Positions 8,523 to 17,201 of a stretch of 64,000 bases of DNA are shown here, in pieces. Origin of the DNA: Geothrix sp. PMB-07. Lineage in GTDB: Bacteria; Acidobacteriota; Holophagae; Holophagales; Holophagaceae. The notes beneath the pieces are model-generated. The model saw only the letters and a list, made by a program, of their open reading frames with translations. It did not search any database and was not told the origin of the DNA. The first letter of the stretch is position 1. Every line of letters begins with the position of its first letter. The position numbers and the translations under genes are program-made. The stretch is from NCBI RefSeq assembly GCF_030758935.1, contig NZ_CP132333.1, positions 2,728,992-2,792,991 of the forward strand, written 5' to 3'.

Positions 8523-8729
8523 ATGCCTTTGGTCAAGGTTAAAGAAGACGAAACGTTCGAGTTCGCCCTTCGCCGCTTCAAGCGGAAGTGCGAGAAGTCC
8601 GGCATCCTCAGCGAGCTGAAGAAGCGCCAGCACTACGAGAAGCCCAGCGCCAAGCGCAAGCGGAAGATGCTTGCCGCCCGTAAGAAGACCCTGAAGCGCC
8701 TCGCGCAAGAGCGTCGCATGATCGGTTGA
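8523..8729 (+). CDS. rpsU: 30S ribosomal protein S21
   Basis: A 68-residue, very basic small-subunit protein. It begins [20 protein letters not shown], the S21 signature, and ends in a Lys/Arg-rich tail. The start is fixed by a complete Shine-Dalgarno (AAAGGAGGTG) about 9 nt upstream; a 17-codon upstream extension is spurious. It is monocistronic, followed by a strong terminator. S21 sits at the anti-SD end of 16S rRNA. Confidence 0.95.
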   Translation: MPLVKVKEDETFEFALRRFKRKCEKSGILSELKKRQHYEKPSAKRKRKMLAARKKTLKRLAQERRMIG

Positions 8730-8756
8730 TACCGGCTCGATGCTTCGCATCGCGTT

Positions 8757-8783
8757 AAAAAGGCCCGCGCGAGCGGGCCTTTT
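8757..8783 (+). terminator. rho-independent terminator of rpsU
   Basis: A 7-bp perfect stem GGCCCGC/GCGGGCC with a GCGA loop, preceded by five A and followed by TTTT. The flanking A and T runs extend the pairing. It lies 28 nt after the rpsU stop. Confidence 0.9.
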
Positions 8784-8818
8784 GATTTACTGAAGCCTGA
8801 GGACTGAAGACCGACACC

Positions 8819-11239
8819 ATGAACCCTGAACTCGAAGCCCTGGAATTCCCTGAAGCCATGCGCCTGATCCAGTCCGGAGCGCGCACGGCATCCGGACGGG
8901 CGACCCTTGGCGCCATGCATCCCTGGGATCACCTCGCCGGGTTGCGCCGACTCCATCAACTGGAACTCCAGGAGACCTGGACCGCCACGCCAGACCGCCT
9001 GCCCATCCTGACCATGGATGAAGCCCTGGCCGAATTGCTGAATCCCGCCGGCTGGCTGCTTCCCGAACACTGGCGGCAGTTGCGGGACGGCCTCAGGGCC
9101 CTGGCCCGCCTGCTGCAAACACTGGGTGGCCTCACCTGGCCTGAAAACCGCCCAGCGCCTGCGGGTACCCATTTGGGCATCGACCCGCTGCAGGTGACTG
9201 CAGCCCTGCTGCCGGACCCTGCGCCCCTGGCGGAGCGCCTGGCGAAGAGCTTCAACGAAGACGGTCAGCTGGACCCCCTGCGCATCCCGGCCCTGGCCAG
9301 CCTGCACCGCAGCCGTCAGGATGCCTTCCAGGCCGTGCAGGCCAAGCTCCAGAAACTGCTCCGCGCCACCCCCGATGCCTTCAACGAGGCCATGGTCGTG
9401 GAACGCAATGGGCGCTTCTGCCTGCCCGTGCGCCAGGAGCGCCGCGGCCTGATGCCGGGCCTGGTGCTGGACCGCAGCGGCAGCGGCGCCACGGTTTTTG
9501 TGGAGCCCATGGAGGCCGTGCCTCTCAACAATGCCTTCGTCGAGGCGGATCGGGACTACGCCCAGGCCGTGCAGGCCTTCCTGCGGGATCTGCTGGCCGA
9601 ACTGCGCGCCCGGCGGGAGGACTTCCTCCGCTGGCGCGACCTCCAGGCCCGGGCCGACCAGGCCCTGGCGCTGCTGCGCTGGGCGGCGCTCTGCGACGGG
9701 CATCTGCCCGAATTGGCCGCCGATCCCCGGCAGGGGCGGCTCTGTCTCCTGGAGGCCCGGCATCCGATGCTGCTGCCCTCCGTGCGGGAGGCCATGGGCC
9801 TCGAGCCCCTGCCCCACCCGGTGGTGCCCCTCAACCTCGTGCTGGAGGCGGGCAAGCCGGGACTGATCATTTCGGGCTCCAACACAGGCGGCAAGACGGT
9901 GGTGCTCAAGACCGTGGGCCTGCTCTCAGCGCTGGCCTCCTGTGGCTGTGCCGTGTCCGCCAAGGAGGGGTCCGCCTTCCCCGCCCTGCCCAGCCTGCAC
10001 GCCGACATCGGCGATCACCAGACCATCACGGGAAGCCTGTCGACCTTCAGCAGCCATATCCTGCATTTGAAAGAGATCCTTAAAAACGTCCAGGACGGCG
10101 GCTTGGTGCTCCTGGACGAACTGGGCACCGGCACCGATCCCAAGGAAGGCGCGGCCCTGGGCATCGCCGTGCTGCAAACCCTGTCGCGCCGGCACTGCTG
10201 GATCCTCTGCTCCACCCACCTGGGTGAGATCAGCCAGTGGGCCCTGCGGCACACCCGCTTCCAGAACGCCTCCGTGCAGTTCGACGAGGAACGCCTGGCA
10301 CCCACCTACCGTCTGCTGGTCGGTCAGCCCGGGCAAAGCCGCGCCCTCACCATCGCCGCCCGCCTCGGCCTGCCCAGGCCCGTGCTTGACCACGCGGACA
10401 AGGTGCTGGGAAAACGCGAACAGGACTGGCGTGACTTCCTGCGGGAGTTGGAGGCCGAACGGACCCGCCTGCTGGAAGAGGCCGAATCCCTCCGGCAGCA
10501 GCAGGCCGCCGCCGAGAAGGACCAGGCCATCCTCCGCCAGCGCGAGGAAAAGCTGCGCGAGGAGCGCGAGGCGTTCCAGCGGGAATCCCAGGAAAAGGTG
10601 GCCCGGGTGCTGGATTTTCTCGATCACGAAGGCAAGCGGCTGGTGCGGGAGCTGAAGGAACGCCAGAAGGCCGCAGCCGTGAACCCGGATCGCCTGGGCA
10701 CCGAAGCCCATGAGCGGGTCAAGCAGCTCACCCGCCTCGCCGAGGCGGAGCTGAAACCGGCCCGCCCCCCCTCCCGCGGCACAAGCCCCCAGGAAGTCCG
10801 TGAAGGTGGCCATGCCCGGCACAAGGGCCTGGGAGTGGAAGGCCGGGTGAGCACCCTCAAGGGGGATCGGGCCACCTTGGAGACCCCCCAGGGCCGAAGG
10901 CTGGAATGCCGCCTGGGCGAGTTGGAGCCCATCACGGCCCGTGAGGCGGCACCCAAAGCCGGCGGGCGCGTGCGAGTGCGGACTGAGACACAGAATGTCG
11001 AGTCGGAGATCAATCTCATCGGCAGGGCCAGCGACGACGTGGACAGCGAGATCTACCGCTTCGTGGAAGAAGCCCTGGCCGCTGGCAGCAGGTATATCCG
11101 CATCGTTCACGGCCACGGCACCGGAAAATTGAAAGCCGCCGTCCGCGAGGCCTTGCGCGGGCACCCGGGCATTGCGGGTGTGGAAGACGCCCCCCAGGCC
11201 CAGGGCGGGGCCGGAGCAACGGTCATTACACTTAGGTAA
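8819..11239 (+). CDS. mutS2: endonuclease MutS2
   Basis: An 806-residue MutS-family ATPase with a C-terminal Smr domain, implicated in recombination control and ribosome-collision rescue in other bacteria. The core ATPase shows Walker A SGSNTGGKT (about 352) and Walker B VLLDELGTGTDP (about 430). A Glu/Arg-rich coiled coil (about 530-640) is the usual MutS2 insertion. The Smr domain (about 722-806) keeps the HGHGTGKLK loop, but the L-D-x-[RH]-G motif expected at its start is replaced by INLIG. That motif is tied to nuclease activity, so cleavage may be weakened. It starts 36 nt after the rpsU terminator. Confidence 0.93.
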   Translation: MNPELEALEFPEAMRLIQSGARTASGRATLGAMHPWDHLAGLRRLHQLELQETWTATPDRLPILTMDEALAELLNPAGWLLPEHWRQLRDGLRALARLLQTLGGLTWPENRPAPAGTHLGIDPLQVTAALLPDPAPLAERLAKSFNEDGQLDPLRIPALASLHRSRQDAFQAVQAKLQKLLRATPDAFNEAMVVERNGRFCLPVRQERRGLMPGLVLDRSGSGATVFVEPMEAVPLNNAFVEADRDYAQAVQAFLRDLLAELRARREDFLRWRDLQARADQALALLRWAALCDGHLPELAADPRQGRLCLLEARHPMLLPSVREAMGLEPLPHPVVPLNLVLEAGKPGLIISGSNTGGKTVVLKTVGLLSALASCGCAVSAKEGSAFPALPSLHADIGDHQTITGSLSTFSSHILHLKEILKNVQDGGLVLLDELGTGTDPKEGAALGIAVLQTLSRRHCWILCSTHLGEISQWALRHTRFQNASVQFDEERLAPTYRLLVGQPGQSRALTIAARLGLPRPVLDHADKVLGKREQDWRDFLRELEAERTRLLEEAESLRQQQAAAEKDQAILRQREEKLREEREAFQRESQEKVARVLDFLDHEGKRLVRELKERQKAAAVNPDRLGTEAHERVKQLTRLAEAELKPARPPSRGTSPQEVREGGHARHKGLGVEGRVSTLKGDRATLETPQGRRLECRLGELEPITAREAAPKAGGRVRVRTETQNVESEINLIGRASDDVDSEIYRFVEEALAAGSRYIRIVHGHGTGKLKAAVREALRGHPGIAGVEDAPQAQGGAGATVITLR

Positions 11240-11305
11240 GGCCCAAAAACTCAACTCACTGCATGATGGTCCCGATGCAGGGAAACACCTGTTCAGGGGC
11301 GAACC

Positions 11306-12856
11306 ATGGAATTCTGGAACAACCTCAACATCCGAAAGAAGCTGCTGTATTCGATCCTGGCCCTGGCGGTCGTGCTCGGATTGGCTTCCACCGTGTTCTC
11401 ACTCTGGCGGCTCAACTCGGCCCTCAACGACGGTCTGCGCCTCAAGGCGGATAGCCTCGCGGGTCTGGTGGCGGACGGCATCCAATCCGGCGTGCAGTTC
11501 GAGGACATGGGCCTGGTGGAACGCGGCCTTGACGGCATGAAGGATGACGCGGACGTCACCCAGGCGGCCCTCATTACCCAGGATCCCGGCACCAAGGCCA
11601 CCAAGGTCGTCACGAAATCCAAGGCCAAGCCCTCTCAGATCGACCTCATGCCCTTCGCCGAAGCCCTCATCAAAGAGGTCACCAAGGATCCCTCCAAGGA
11701 CCATCCCTCCTTCGAGAAGGACGGGTATCTGGTCATGAGCGCTCTGGTGAAGGTCGAGGGTGCCGCCTCCAAGTCGTACCTCATGCTCCTGGTGAACCGG
11801 GACCGCCTGCGCAAGGACCAGGGGGGCGCCCTGCTGGGCATGCTGCTGCTGGGCGCGCTGATGGTGGGCGCAGGCGTCGCGGCGGCCTTCCTGTTGGGCA
11901 ACGCCATCGTCACGCCGGTGGAGAACATCCAGCGGCGCATGCGCGACATCTCTGAAGGTGAAGGCGATCTCACCGCCCGCCTGGAAGTTCATGGCAACGA
12001 TGAAATCGCCGCCCTGGCAGGCCACTTCAACCGCTTCATCGACAACATCCACCAGATCGTGCAGCAGGTGATGGCCATTTCCACCAACATCGCCTCAGGC
12101 TCCTTGCAGATGTCCGCGGGCATGTCCGAAATGCACAGCACCGCCCAGAGCATTGCGCATTCGGCCGAAAGCCAGAAAGCCAGCGTCAGCACCACCACGG
12201 CCAGTGTCCAGGGCATCGCGGGCGCCTCCCAGGTGGTCAACTCCAATGTGGGTGATGCCCTCGGCGTTTTCGAACAGGCCCAGCAGGCCGCCGGCAAGGG
12301 CGGCACGGCCGTGGGCAGTGCCATCACAGGCATGCAGGCCATCAACCAGAACTCCAAGCAGATCGGCAACATCCTCACGGTCATCACCGAGATCGCCAAC
12401 CAGACCAACCTGCTCTCCCTCAACGCCGCCATCGAAGCCGCCAAGGCCGGTGAGCATGGCAAGGGCTTCGCGGTGGTCGCCGAGGAAGTGCGCAAGCTGG
12501 CCGAGCGCAGCGCCACCGCCGCCAAGGAGATCACGGCCCTCATCCAGACCTCCAACCGGGCCATCGGCGATGGCACCAAGATGGTGAACACCGCTGGTGA
12601 GGCGCTGACCAGCATTCAGAGCGCCATCACGGAATCTGCTGAGCGCATGAAAACCATCGGCACGCAGAGCGAAACCCAGAGCCGCGACAGCCAGTCCGTG
12701 GTGGCCGCCATGGGCAACCTCACCGCCATCGCCGAACAGAATGCCGCCGCCATGGAACAGATGGCAGCCACCATCAAGGAATCCACCCGCACCGTGGACG
12801 AACTCAGCCACCTGGCCGAACAGCTCAATTCCCTGGTGGCCCGGTTCAGGATCTGA
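11306..12856 (+). CDS. methyl-accepting chemotaxis protein
   Basis: A 516-residue transmembrane chemoreceptor. A membrane helix at about 11-35 is followed by a periplasmic sensor of about 140 residues (single-Cache-like size, unassigned ligand), a second helix (about 176-198) and a HAMP segment starting at the P in [11 protein letters not shown]. The cytoplasmic signalling domain has the hairpin tip [20 protein letters not shown] with the glutamates and glutamines used for methylation. It has no C-terminal CheR pentapeptide. AGGGG lies about 6 nt before the ATG, and a strong terminator follows, so it is likely a single-gene unit. Confidence 0.93.
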   Translation: MEFWNNLNIRKKLLYSILALAVVLGLASTVFSLWRLNSALNDGLRLKADSLAGLVADGIQSGVQFEDMGLVERGLDGMKDDADVTQAALITQDPGTKATKVVTKSKAKPSQIDLMPFAEALIKEVTKDPSKDHPSFEKDGYLVMSALVKVEGAASKSYLMLLVNRDRLRKDQGGALLGMLLLGALMVGAGVAAAFLLGNAIVTPVENIQRRMRDISEGEGDLTARLEVHGNDEIAALAGHFNRFIDNIHQIVQQVMAISTNIASGSLQMSAGMSEMHSTAQSIAHSAESQKASVSTTTASVQGIAGASQVVNSNVGDALGVFEQAQQAAGKGGTAVGSAITGMQAINQNSKQIGNILTVITEIANQTNLLSLNAAIEAAKAGEHGKGFAVVAEEVRKLAERSATAAKEITALIQTSNRAIGDGTKMVNTAGEALTSIQSAITESAERMKTIGTQSETQSRDSQSVVAAMGNLTAIAEQNAAAMEQMAATIKESTRTVDELSHLAEQLNSLVARFRI

Positions 12857-12871
12857 CCCGCCACTGCCACC

Positions 12872-12909
12872 AAGCAGAAGGGTCCCGCAACCGCGGGGCC
12901 CTTCTGCTT
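12872..12909 (+). terminator. terminator of the chemoreceptor gene
   Basis: A 17-bp stem (arm AAGCAGAAGGGTCCCGC, one T-G wobble) with an AACC loop, 15 nt after the stop codon. There is no long T run, but the stem is very stable. Confidence 0.8.
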
Positions 12910-12966
12910 GAACCCGGACAACTACGGCCAGACCGGGATGAAGCCTGGCCCGGAAGGTCTTTGTCT

Positions 12967-12996
12967 TTGCGTCAGGCGAGAGGCCCCTGCTATGCT
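12967..12996 (+). promoter_or_regulatory. orphan promoter-like pair
   Basis: TTGCGT (12967-12972) and TATGCT (12991-12996) are separated by 18 bp, which fits a housekeeping promoter reading rightwards. Nothing codable lies between it and the hairpin at 13008, so it would give only a very short transcript. Prediction by eye. Confidence 0.35.
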
Positions 12997-13007
12997 CGAG
13001 CGCTTCA

Positions 13008-13043
13008 CAAGGAAAGGCCCCGCTGACGCGGGGCCTTTCCTTG
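13008..13043. terminator. 16-bp perfect hairpin terminator
   Basis: CAAGGAAAGGCCCCGC pairs perfectly with the right arm around a TGAC loop. It sits 14 nt beyond the stop of the leftward TonB receptor and probably terminates it; it may also act rightwards. Confidence 0.8.
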
Positions 13044-13057
13044 CCTGCCGTTGAACG

Positions 13058-16000
13058 TTAGAACTTCACGCGGATGCCGAGCTGCAGTTCCCGGGTGCGG
13101 TCCTTGTTGACGCCACCCAACTGGCCGAAGGCGCCATTGGGCAATCCTGCGGACGTATTGATGGTGTAACCCGCAGGCGATGGCACGCTGAATTCCGCCT
13201 TGTTGAGGAGGTTGTAGATGTCTACGATGCCTTCCACTTCCACCTTGCCATAGACCTTGAAGTTGCGGCTCAGACGGACATCGAACTGGGTATAGCCCGG
13301 CTGGCGCAGATCCCCGCGGGTGTGGCCAGGGGCGAAGTGGTTGTTCATGCCATCGCCATTGACCAGGTCGAGGGAGTTCGCACCTGACGGTGAGAGATAG
13401 GCGGAGTAGGGCAGCCCACTCTGGTAGAGCCCGCGGACGGATCCCTCAATACCCCAGATGATGGGGAAGAAAGCCACGACGTTGGCGACCCACCGACGAT
13501 CACTGTCGCCATAACCATAGTTGGATCCGGGATCCTGGGGATTGGGCGTGAGGGAGGCGCCGAGTTCGCTGCTGAAGTTGTTGTTGGCGGAGGTGTAGGT
13601 GCCGCGCTCAAAGGAGCCGGTATCCTGCGCCTTTGAATAGGTGACATTGGCAATGATGCCGGTCTTCGCATCCCAGGTTTTCTTCGCAGAGAAACTGAGA
13701 CCGCGGTAGTGTCCCCAGCCATCCGTCTTCACGAGATAGACGTCGCTGAATCCACCCACAGGGTTCCCCGCGGCGAGGTTGCCAGGCCTGAAGTCAACCC
13801 GTCTGCCGCCGACAATGGCAAAACCAGGGCGGTTGGCCGTGGCATTGGACCAGTTGTTGTTCGCGGAAGCGTACCCATCGTTGTAATAGCCCCCGGCGAT
13901 CAGTGTTCCGCCCTCGTTCAGCTGGCCCAGATTGATATTCTCGAAGCGCTGAAGGTTTTCGTACTTCACGTAGGTGGCAGTCAGGCCCAGCACCAGGTTG
14001 TTGCCGAGGTCGTGTTCAATGCCCAGGCTCGTCTTCTTAGAGCGGCTGAGCTTGTTATTGGGATCCCAAAGCGAGGTCGAGGAGGTAACGGCAGGGAGCG
14101 CCGCCAGCTCGGCATCAGTCAGGTGACGCATCGCCGAGCCATTGATGAGGTTGTTGGCGCTGAGCAGCCCAGTATTGAACGTGTTCAAATTGGCAGTCGG
14201 CCCAGTCCGGGCAAGAGAGAGGCTGTAGTTCGTGATGATCTGGCCATTGCCCGTCATGGTGTTGGAGTGGAGCAGGAGCGGCGTCGGACTGGTGAAGGAC
14301 CCGTAGCCGCCACGGATCACCGTCTTGCCCTGGCCATCCAGGTCATAGCTGAAGGCGAAACGGGGATCCAGCGCATTGGCGCTGGTGGCCTGATCCAGCC
14401 CCTGGAAATTGGGGTTGGGGGCCGGGTTATTGGAGAAAGACTGGTTGATGCTGCGGAGCCCGCCGGTCAGAGTCAGCCGCTTGTCCAGAAGGCCCGAGTA
14501 CTGAACCTGCCCGAAGAAGCCCTCGGTCTTGGTCCACATCTGGATACGGCCCTTGTAGGGGCTGACGGCGCCACTGTAGGTGATGGCGCCACCGGGGTCA
14601 GTCGGCGAAGCCGTGGCGGCGAGGGTTCCGTTGGCCCAGGCGGCGGCCGCGCCGTAGGTGCCGAACTGGAAGCGGCCCGCGTTGTTCTGGAAGAACTGGT
14701 TGTCCACATCGACCTTCATCAGATCGAGGCCGCCCTTGATCTGGATGTCGCCATGGTTCCAGGTGGTGGCGCTGAAGAGTTGCAGGGTGTTCTCGTTGCT
14801 CTCCCGGGGCGTGGAAGTCTTCGTGCCGAAGGCCATGAAACTGGCGCTGGTGGGCACTTCGATGGAAGGCACGCCCGTCACGGAATTGTTCCGCATGGGC
14901 CGGGCTTCGCGCGCGATCTGCAGACGGCTTTCCGTGAAGAGCTCGTTGGTCCAGATGTCGTTGGCTTCCACCACCCAGCTGATGGCGTTGGTGACGGTGG
15001 GAATGTTGTTGCTCTCAGCGTTGTTCGAGTTGGCGCTGGTGTTGAGCAGCGTGTCCGTCATCGTCTGGTAGTTCATGCGCAGCACGAAACGGTGGTTTTC
15101 GTTCAGCGAATAGTCCAGGCGCCCGAAGTACACAGTGTTGGTGTTTTCCATGGGATAGGGATGGGCCGGCGTCCCCAGGCCGGGATTCCCGAACTCCTGG
15201 GCCAAGGTGAGGCCATTGGGATTCGTCAACACCTGGCCCAGGCGGGAATTCACCAGGTTGTTGAAATCGGTCTGGGTCATGCCCGCCGTAGAACTAAGTG
15301 TCGTTGGAATGGGGTTCGCCGTGATGCTCTTGTGGAAGCGCTCGACACCCACGAAATACCACAGGCTGTCCTTGATGAGGGCCCCGCCGACATTGAAGTT
15401 GACGTTGGTGGAGTCGTTGAAGCGTTGGAGGTTGGCAGGCGTGTTGAAAGTGTGGTTGGGATCGTAGGGAACAGCCTGGGGCTTGGCGCTCCAGCTGGTG
15501 CGGCGGATCTGGTATAGGGCGCTGCCACCGAACTCGTTGGTGCCGGTCTTGGTGACAGCGTTCACCGTGGCGCCCGCCTGGGCGTACTGCACGTCGAAGC
15601 CGTTGGTGACGACCTGCAGTTCCTTGATGGTGTCGGCGCCGAAGATGAAGGGCGTGTAGACGCCGCCGCGCTGCTCATTGAAGAAGGCGGAGTTATTGCT
15701 GGCGCCGTCAATCTGGATGGCGTTGAAGATCTGGCGGCCACCCTCCACCACCATGCGGTTGCCGCTGCCGGACACCACGCCTGGCGACAGCTTGGCCACA
15801 TCCGTGAAGTTGCGGGTCACCAGGGGCACGGCTTCGATGGTGGATGAGTCCACGCTGGTGATGACGTTGACCTGCTTGGCGTCCACCCCGGCGGAGGCGC
15901 CCACCACTTCGACCATGGCCGAGGCTTCGGCCCGGTCGATGTTGAAGTTCGCGATGGCGTTCTGGCCCAGCAGCACCTGGATGTTGGCATCCTTCACGGT

Positions 16001-16264
16001 CCGCATACCCGGGGCGCTGACGGTGATTTCATAGGTGCCCACGGGGAGCAGCCCCACGCGATACTCGCCGTCGGCAGCCGTGGAGGTGGTTCGGGTAAGG
16101 CCCGTTTCACGGTTGCGGAGGCCGACGGTGGCGCCGGAAACAACCTTGCCCCCCTTGTCCCGAACCACGCCGCGCACAGCGCCAGCTGTGGAAGTGGTCT
16201 GAGCTGAGGCGACCATGCAACAGGCCAGGGCCGTGAGGGTGAGGGTTGCAGTCCTTCGATTCAT
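13058..16264 (-). CDS. Oar-like TonB-dependent receptor
   Basis: A 1068-residue outer-membrane protein. The signal peptide ends near ASAQ. A carboxypeptidase-regulatory-like Ig domain follows (about 28-110: GAVRGVVRDKGGKVVSGATV, DGEYRVGLLPVGTYEITV), then a plug domain and a large beta-barrel ending in a terminal aromatic-type strand (LQLGIRVKF). This layout is the Oar/acidobacterial receptor type, thought to import large substrates such as oligosaccharides or peptides with TonB-ExbBD. The substrate is unknown. It stands alone between a terminator and a 199-nt AT-rich leader (16265-16463). Confidence 0.9.
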   Translation of the reverse strand: MNRRTATLTLTALACCMVASAQTTSTAGAVRGVVRDKGGKVVSGATVGLRNRETGLTRTTSTAADGEYRVGLLPVGTYEITVSAPGMRTVKDANIQVLLGQNAIANFNIDRAEASAMVEVVGASAGVDAKQVNVITSVDSSTIEAVPLVTRNFTDVAKLSPGVVSGSGNRMVVEGGRQIFNAIQIDGASNNSAFFNEQRGGVYTPFIFGADTIKELQVVTNGFDVQYAQAGATVNAVTKTGTNEFGGSALYQIRRTSWSAKPQAVPYDPNHTFNTPANLQRFNDSTNVNFNVGGALIKDSLWYFVGVERFHKSITANPIPTTLSSTAGMTQTDFNNLVNSRLGQVLTNPNGLTLAQEFGNPGLGTPAHPYPMENTNTVYFGRLDYSLNENHRFVLRMNYQTMTDTLLNTSANSNNAESNNIPTVTNAISWVVEANDIWTNELFTESRLQIAREARPMRNNSVTGVPSIEVPTSASFMAFGTKTSTPRESNENTLQLFSATTWNHGDIQIKGGLDLMKVDVDNQFFQNNAGRFQFGTYGAAAAWANGTLAATASPTDPGGAITYSGAVSPYKGRIQMWTKTEGFFGQVQYSGLLDKRLTLTGGLRSINQSFSNNPAPNPNFQGLDQATSANALDPRFAFSYDLDGQGKTVIRGGYGSFTSPTPLLLHSNTMTGNGQIITNYSLSLARTGPTANLNTFNTGLLSANNLINGSAMRHLTDAELAALPAVTSSTSLWDPNNKLSRSKKTSLGIEHDLGNNLVLGLTATYVKYENLQRFENINLGQLNEGGTLIAGGYYNDGYASANNNWSNATANRPGFAIVGGRRVDFRPGNLAAGNPVGGFSDVYLVKTDGWGHYRGLSFSAKKTWDAKTGIIANVTYSKAQDTGSFERGTYTSANNNFSSELGASLTPNPQDPGSNYGYGDSDRRWVANVVAFFPIIWGIEGSVRGLYQSGLPYSAYLSPSGANSLDLVNGDGMNNHFAPGHTRGDLRQPGYTQFDVRLSRNFKVYGKVEVEGIVDIYNLLNKAEFSVPSPAGYTINTSAGLPNGAFGQLGGVNKDRTRELQLGIRVKF

Positions 16265-16463
16265 GCCGTTCTCCTAGGCCGCGGGCGGCCGTGATGAAAC
16301 CACGGGGACCCGAAGCCGAGGCGGGGATCCCATGTCAGAGTGTGCCCTCAGCATCCCTGATTATCGGCGCGGAGCTCAAGTGCCTTTTTTGCTACAAAAG
16401 TTTCCAAAAAATTCATAAAACCGCTACGGGATAGCACCCGTCTCGTTGTTCAATTCAGAACCA
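16265..16463. promoter_or_regulatory. AT-rich leader of the Oar-like receptor gene
   Basis: The section 16380-16440 is clearly AT-richer than its surroundings (A and T runs such as TTTTTTGCTACAAAAG) and presumably holds the leftward promoter of the receptor gene. I could not fix a -35/-10 pair. AGGAGAACGGC precedes the ATG at 16264 with usual spacing. Confidence 0.4.
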
Positions 16464-16868
16464 TCAGGTCAGGTTGCGCGCTTTCAGGAACGTGACGAAG
16501 CCGAAATCGCCGTCGCTGATGTGGTGTTTCAGCCATCCCTCCATGAAGGTGGGCACCATCAGGGCCATCACCTGCTGGTTCTCGCGGAACTTGGTGAGCA
16601 ATTCATGGAGGCTCGTGAGCATGGTGGCGTGCTCGGACACGTGCTGGCCCAGGTCGGGATAGTTGAAACGGGCCATGTAGGCTTCTTCGGTGGCGAAATG
16701 CCGCTCGGAGCAGGCCACGAGTTCAGCCAGGAGCGCCTCCATCGCTGCACCGGAGCCGTCCTCTTGCACCACCTTGCGAAGCCTCTCCAGCAGTTGGAAT
16801 AGCTCCTGATGCTGCTCGTCGATGACCCGGATGCCGGTGTCGTAGCGTGAACTCCAGGCAACTTCCAT
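16464..16868 (-). CDS. bacteriohemerythrin
   Basis: A 134-residue four-helix di-iron oxygen-binding protein. The ligand set is visible in order: H in IDEQHQELF, HxxxE in RHFATEEAYM, HxxxH in QHVSEHATM, and HxxxxD in KHHISDGDFGF. Such proteins bind O2 for storage, delivery or sensing in microaerophiles and anaerobes. The start MEVAWSSRYDTG is the usual family N-terminus; a 19-residue extension upstream is rejected. A promoter with 17-bp spacing lies about 80 nt upstream. Confidence 0.93.
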   Translation of the reverse strand: MEVAWSSRYDTGIRVIDEQHQELFQLLERLRKVVQEDGSGAAMEALLAELVACSERHFATEEAYMARFNYPDLGQHVSEHATMLTSLHELLTKFRENQQVMALMVPTFMEGWLKHHISDGDFGFVTFLKARNLT

Positions 16869-16949
16869 AATCCAGGGGCCCCCATTCAATGGACGGAATG
16901 CAGGCGACGCTGACACAACCCACATTCCGGCAGCTCATGCCGACGGTTG

Positions 16950-16978
16950 AATGTAGATTTTCTTGACCTAGGGATCAA
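16950..16978 (-). promoter_or_regulatory. promoter of the bacteriohemerythrin gene
   Basis: On the minus strand, TTGATC (16978-16973) and TACATT (16955-16950) are separated by 17 bp, giving a leader of about 75 nt to the ATG at 16868. The -35 is inside a small inverted repeat (CTTGA/TCAAG, 16962-16979) that could be an operator. Confidence 0.55.
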
Positions 16979-17055
16979 GTGAAATTGTCGTCTCGAATGA
17001 AATCAATGCCCCGCATCGAGCCTTCCGGCGCGCCCATCGGCCGGAAGGGCGCCTC

Positions 17056-17074
17056 GGGGCCCGCTGGGGGCCCG
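17056..17074 (-). terminator. hairpin after tRNA-Leu(CAA)
   Basis: GGGCCC/GGGCCC with a 5-nt loop, just beyond the tRNA 3' end on the minus strand. It lacks a T run, so it could be a processing or termination structure. Confidence 0.45.
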
Positions 17075-17080
17075 TCGGTT

Positions 17081-17167
<87 letters not shown>

Positions 17168-17201
17168 CAGAACCCTCAGGATATCGCAGGGGCGCGGCTT
17201 T

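Noticed and set aside
13709-15517. A 602-codon plus-strand open frame
   Set aside because: Antisense to the Oar-like receptor, with no recognisable family and composition typical of the reverse frame of GC-rich genes.
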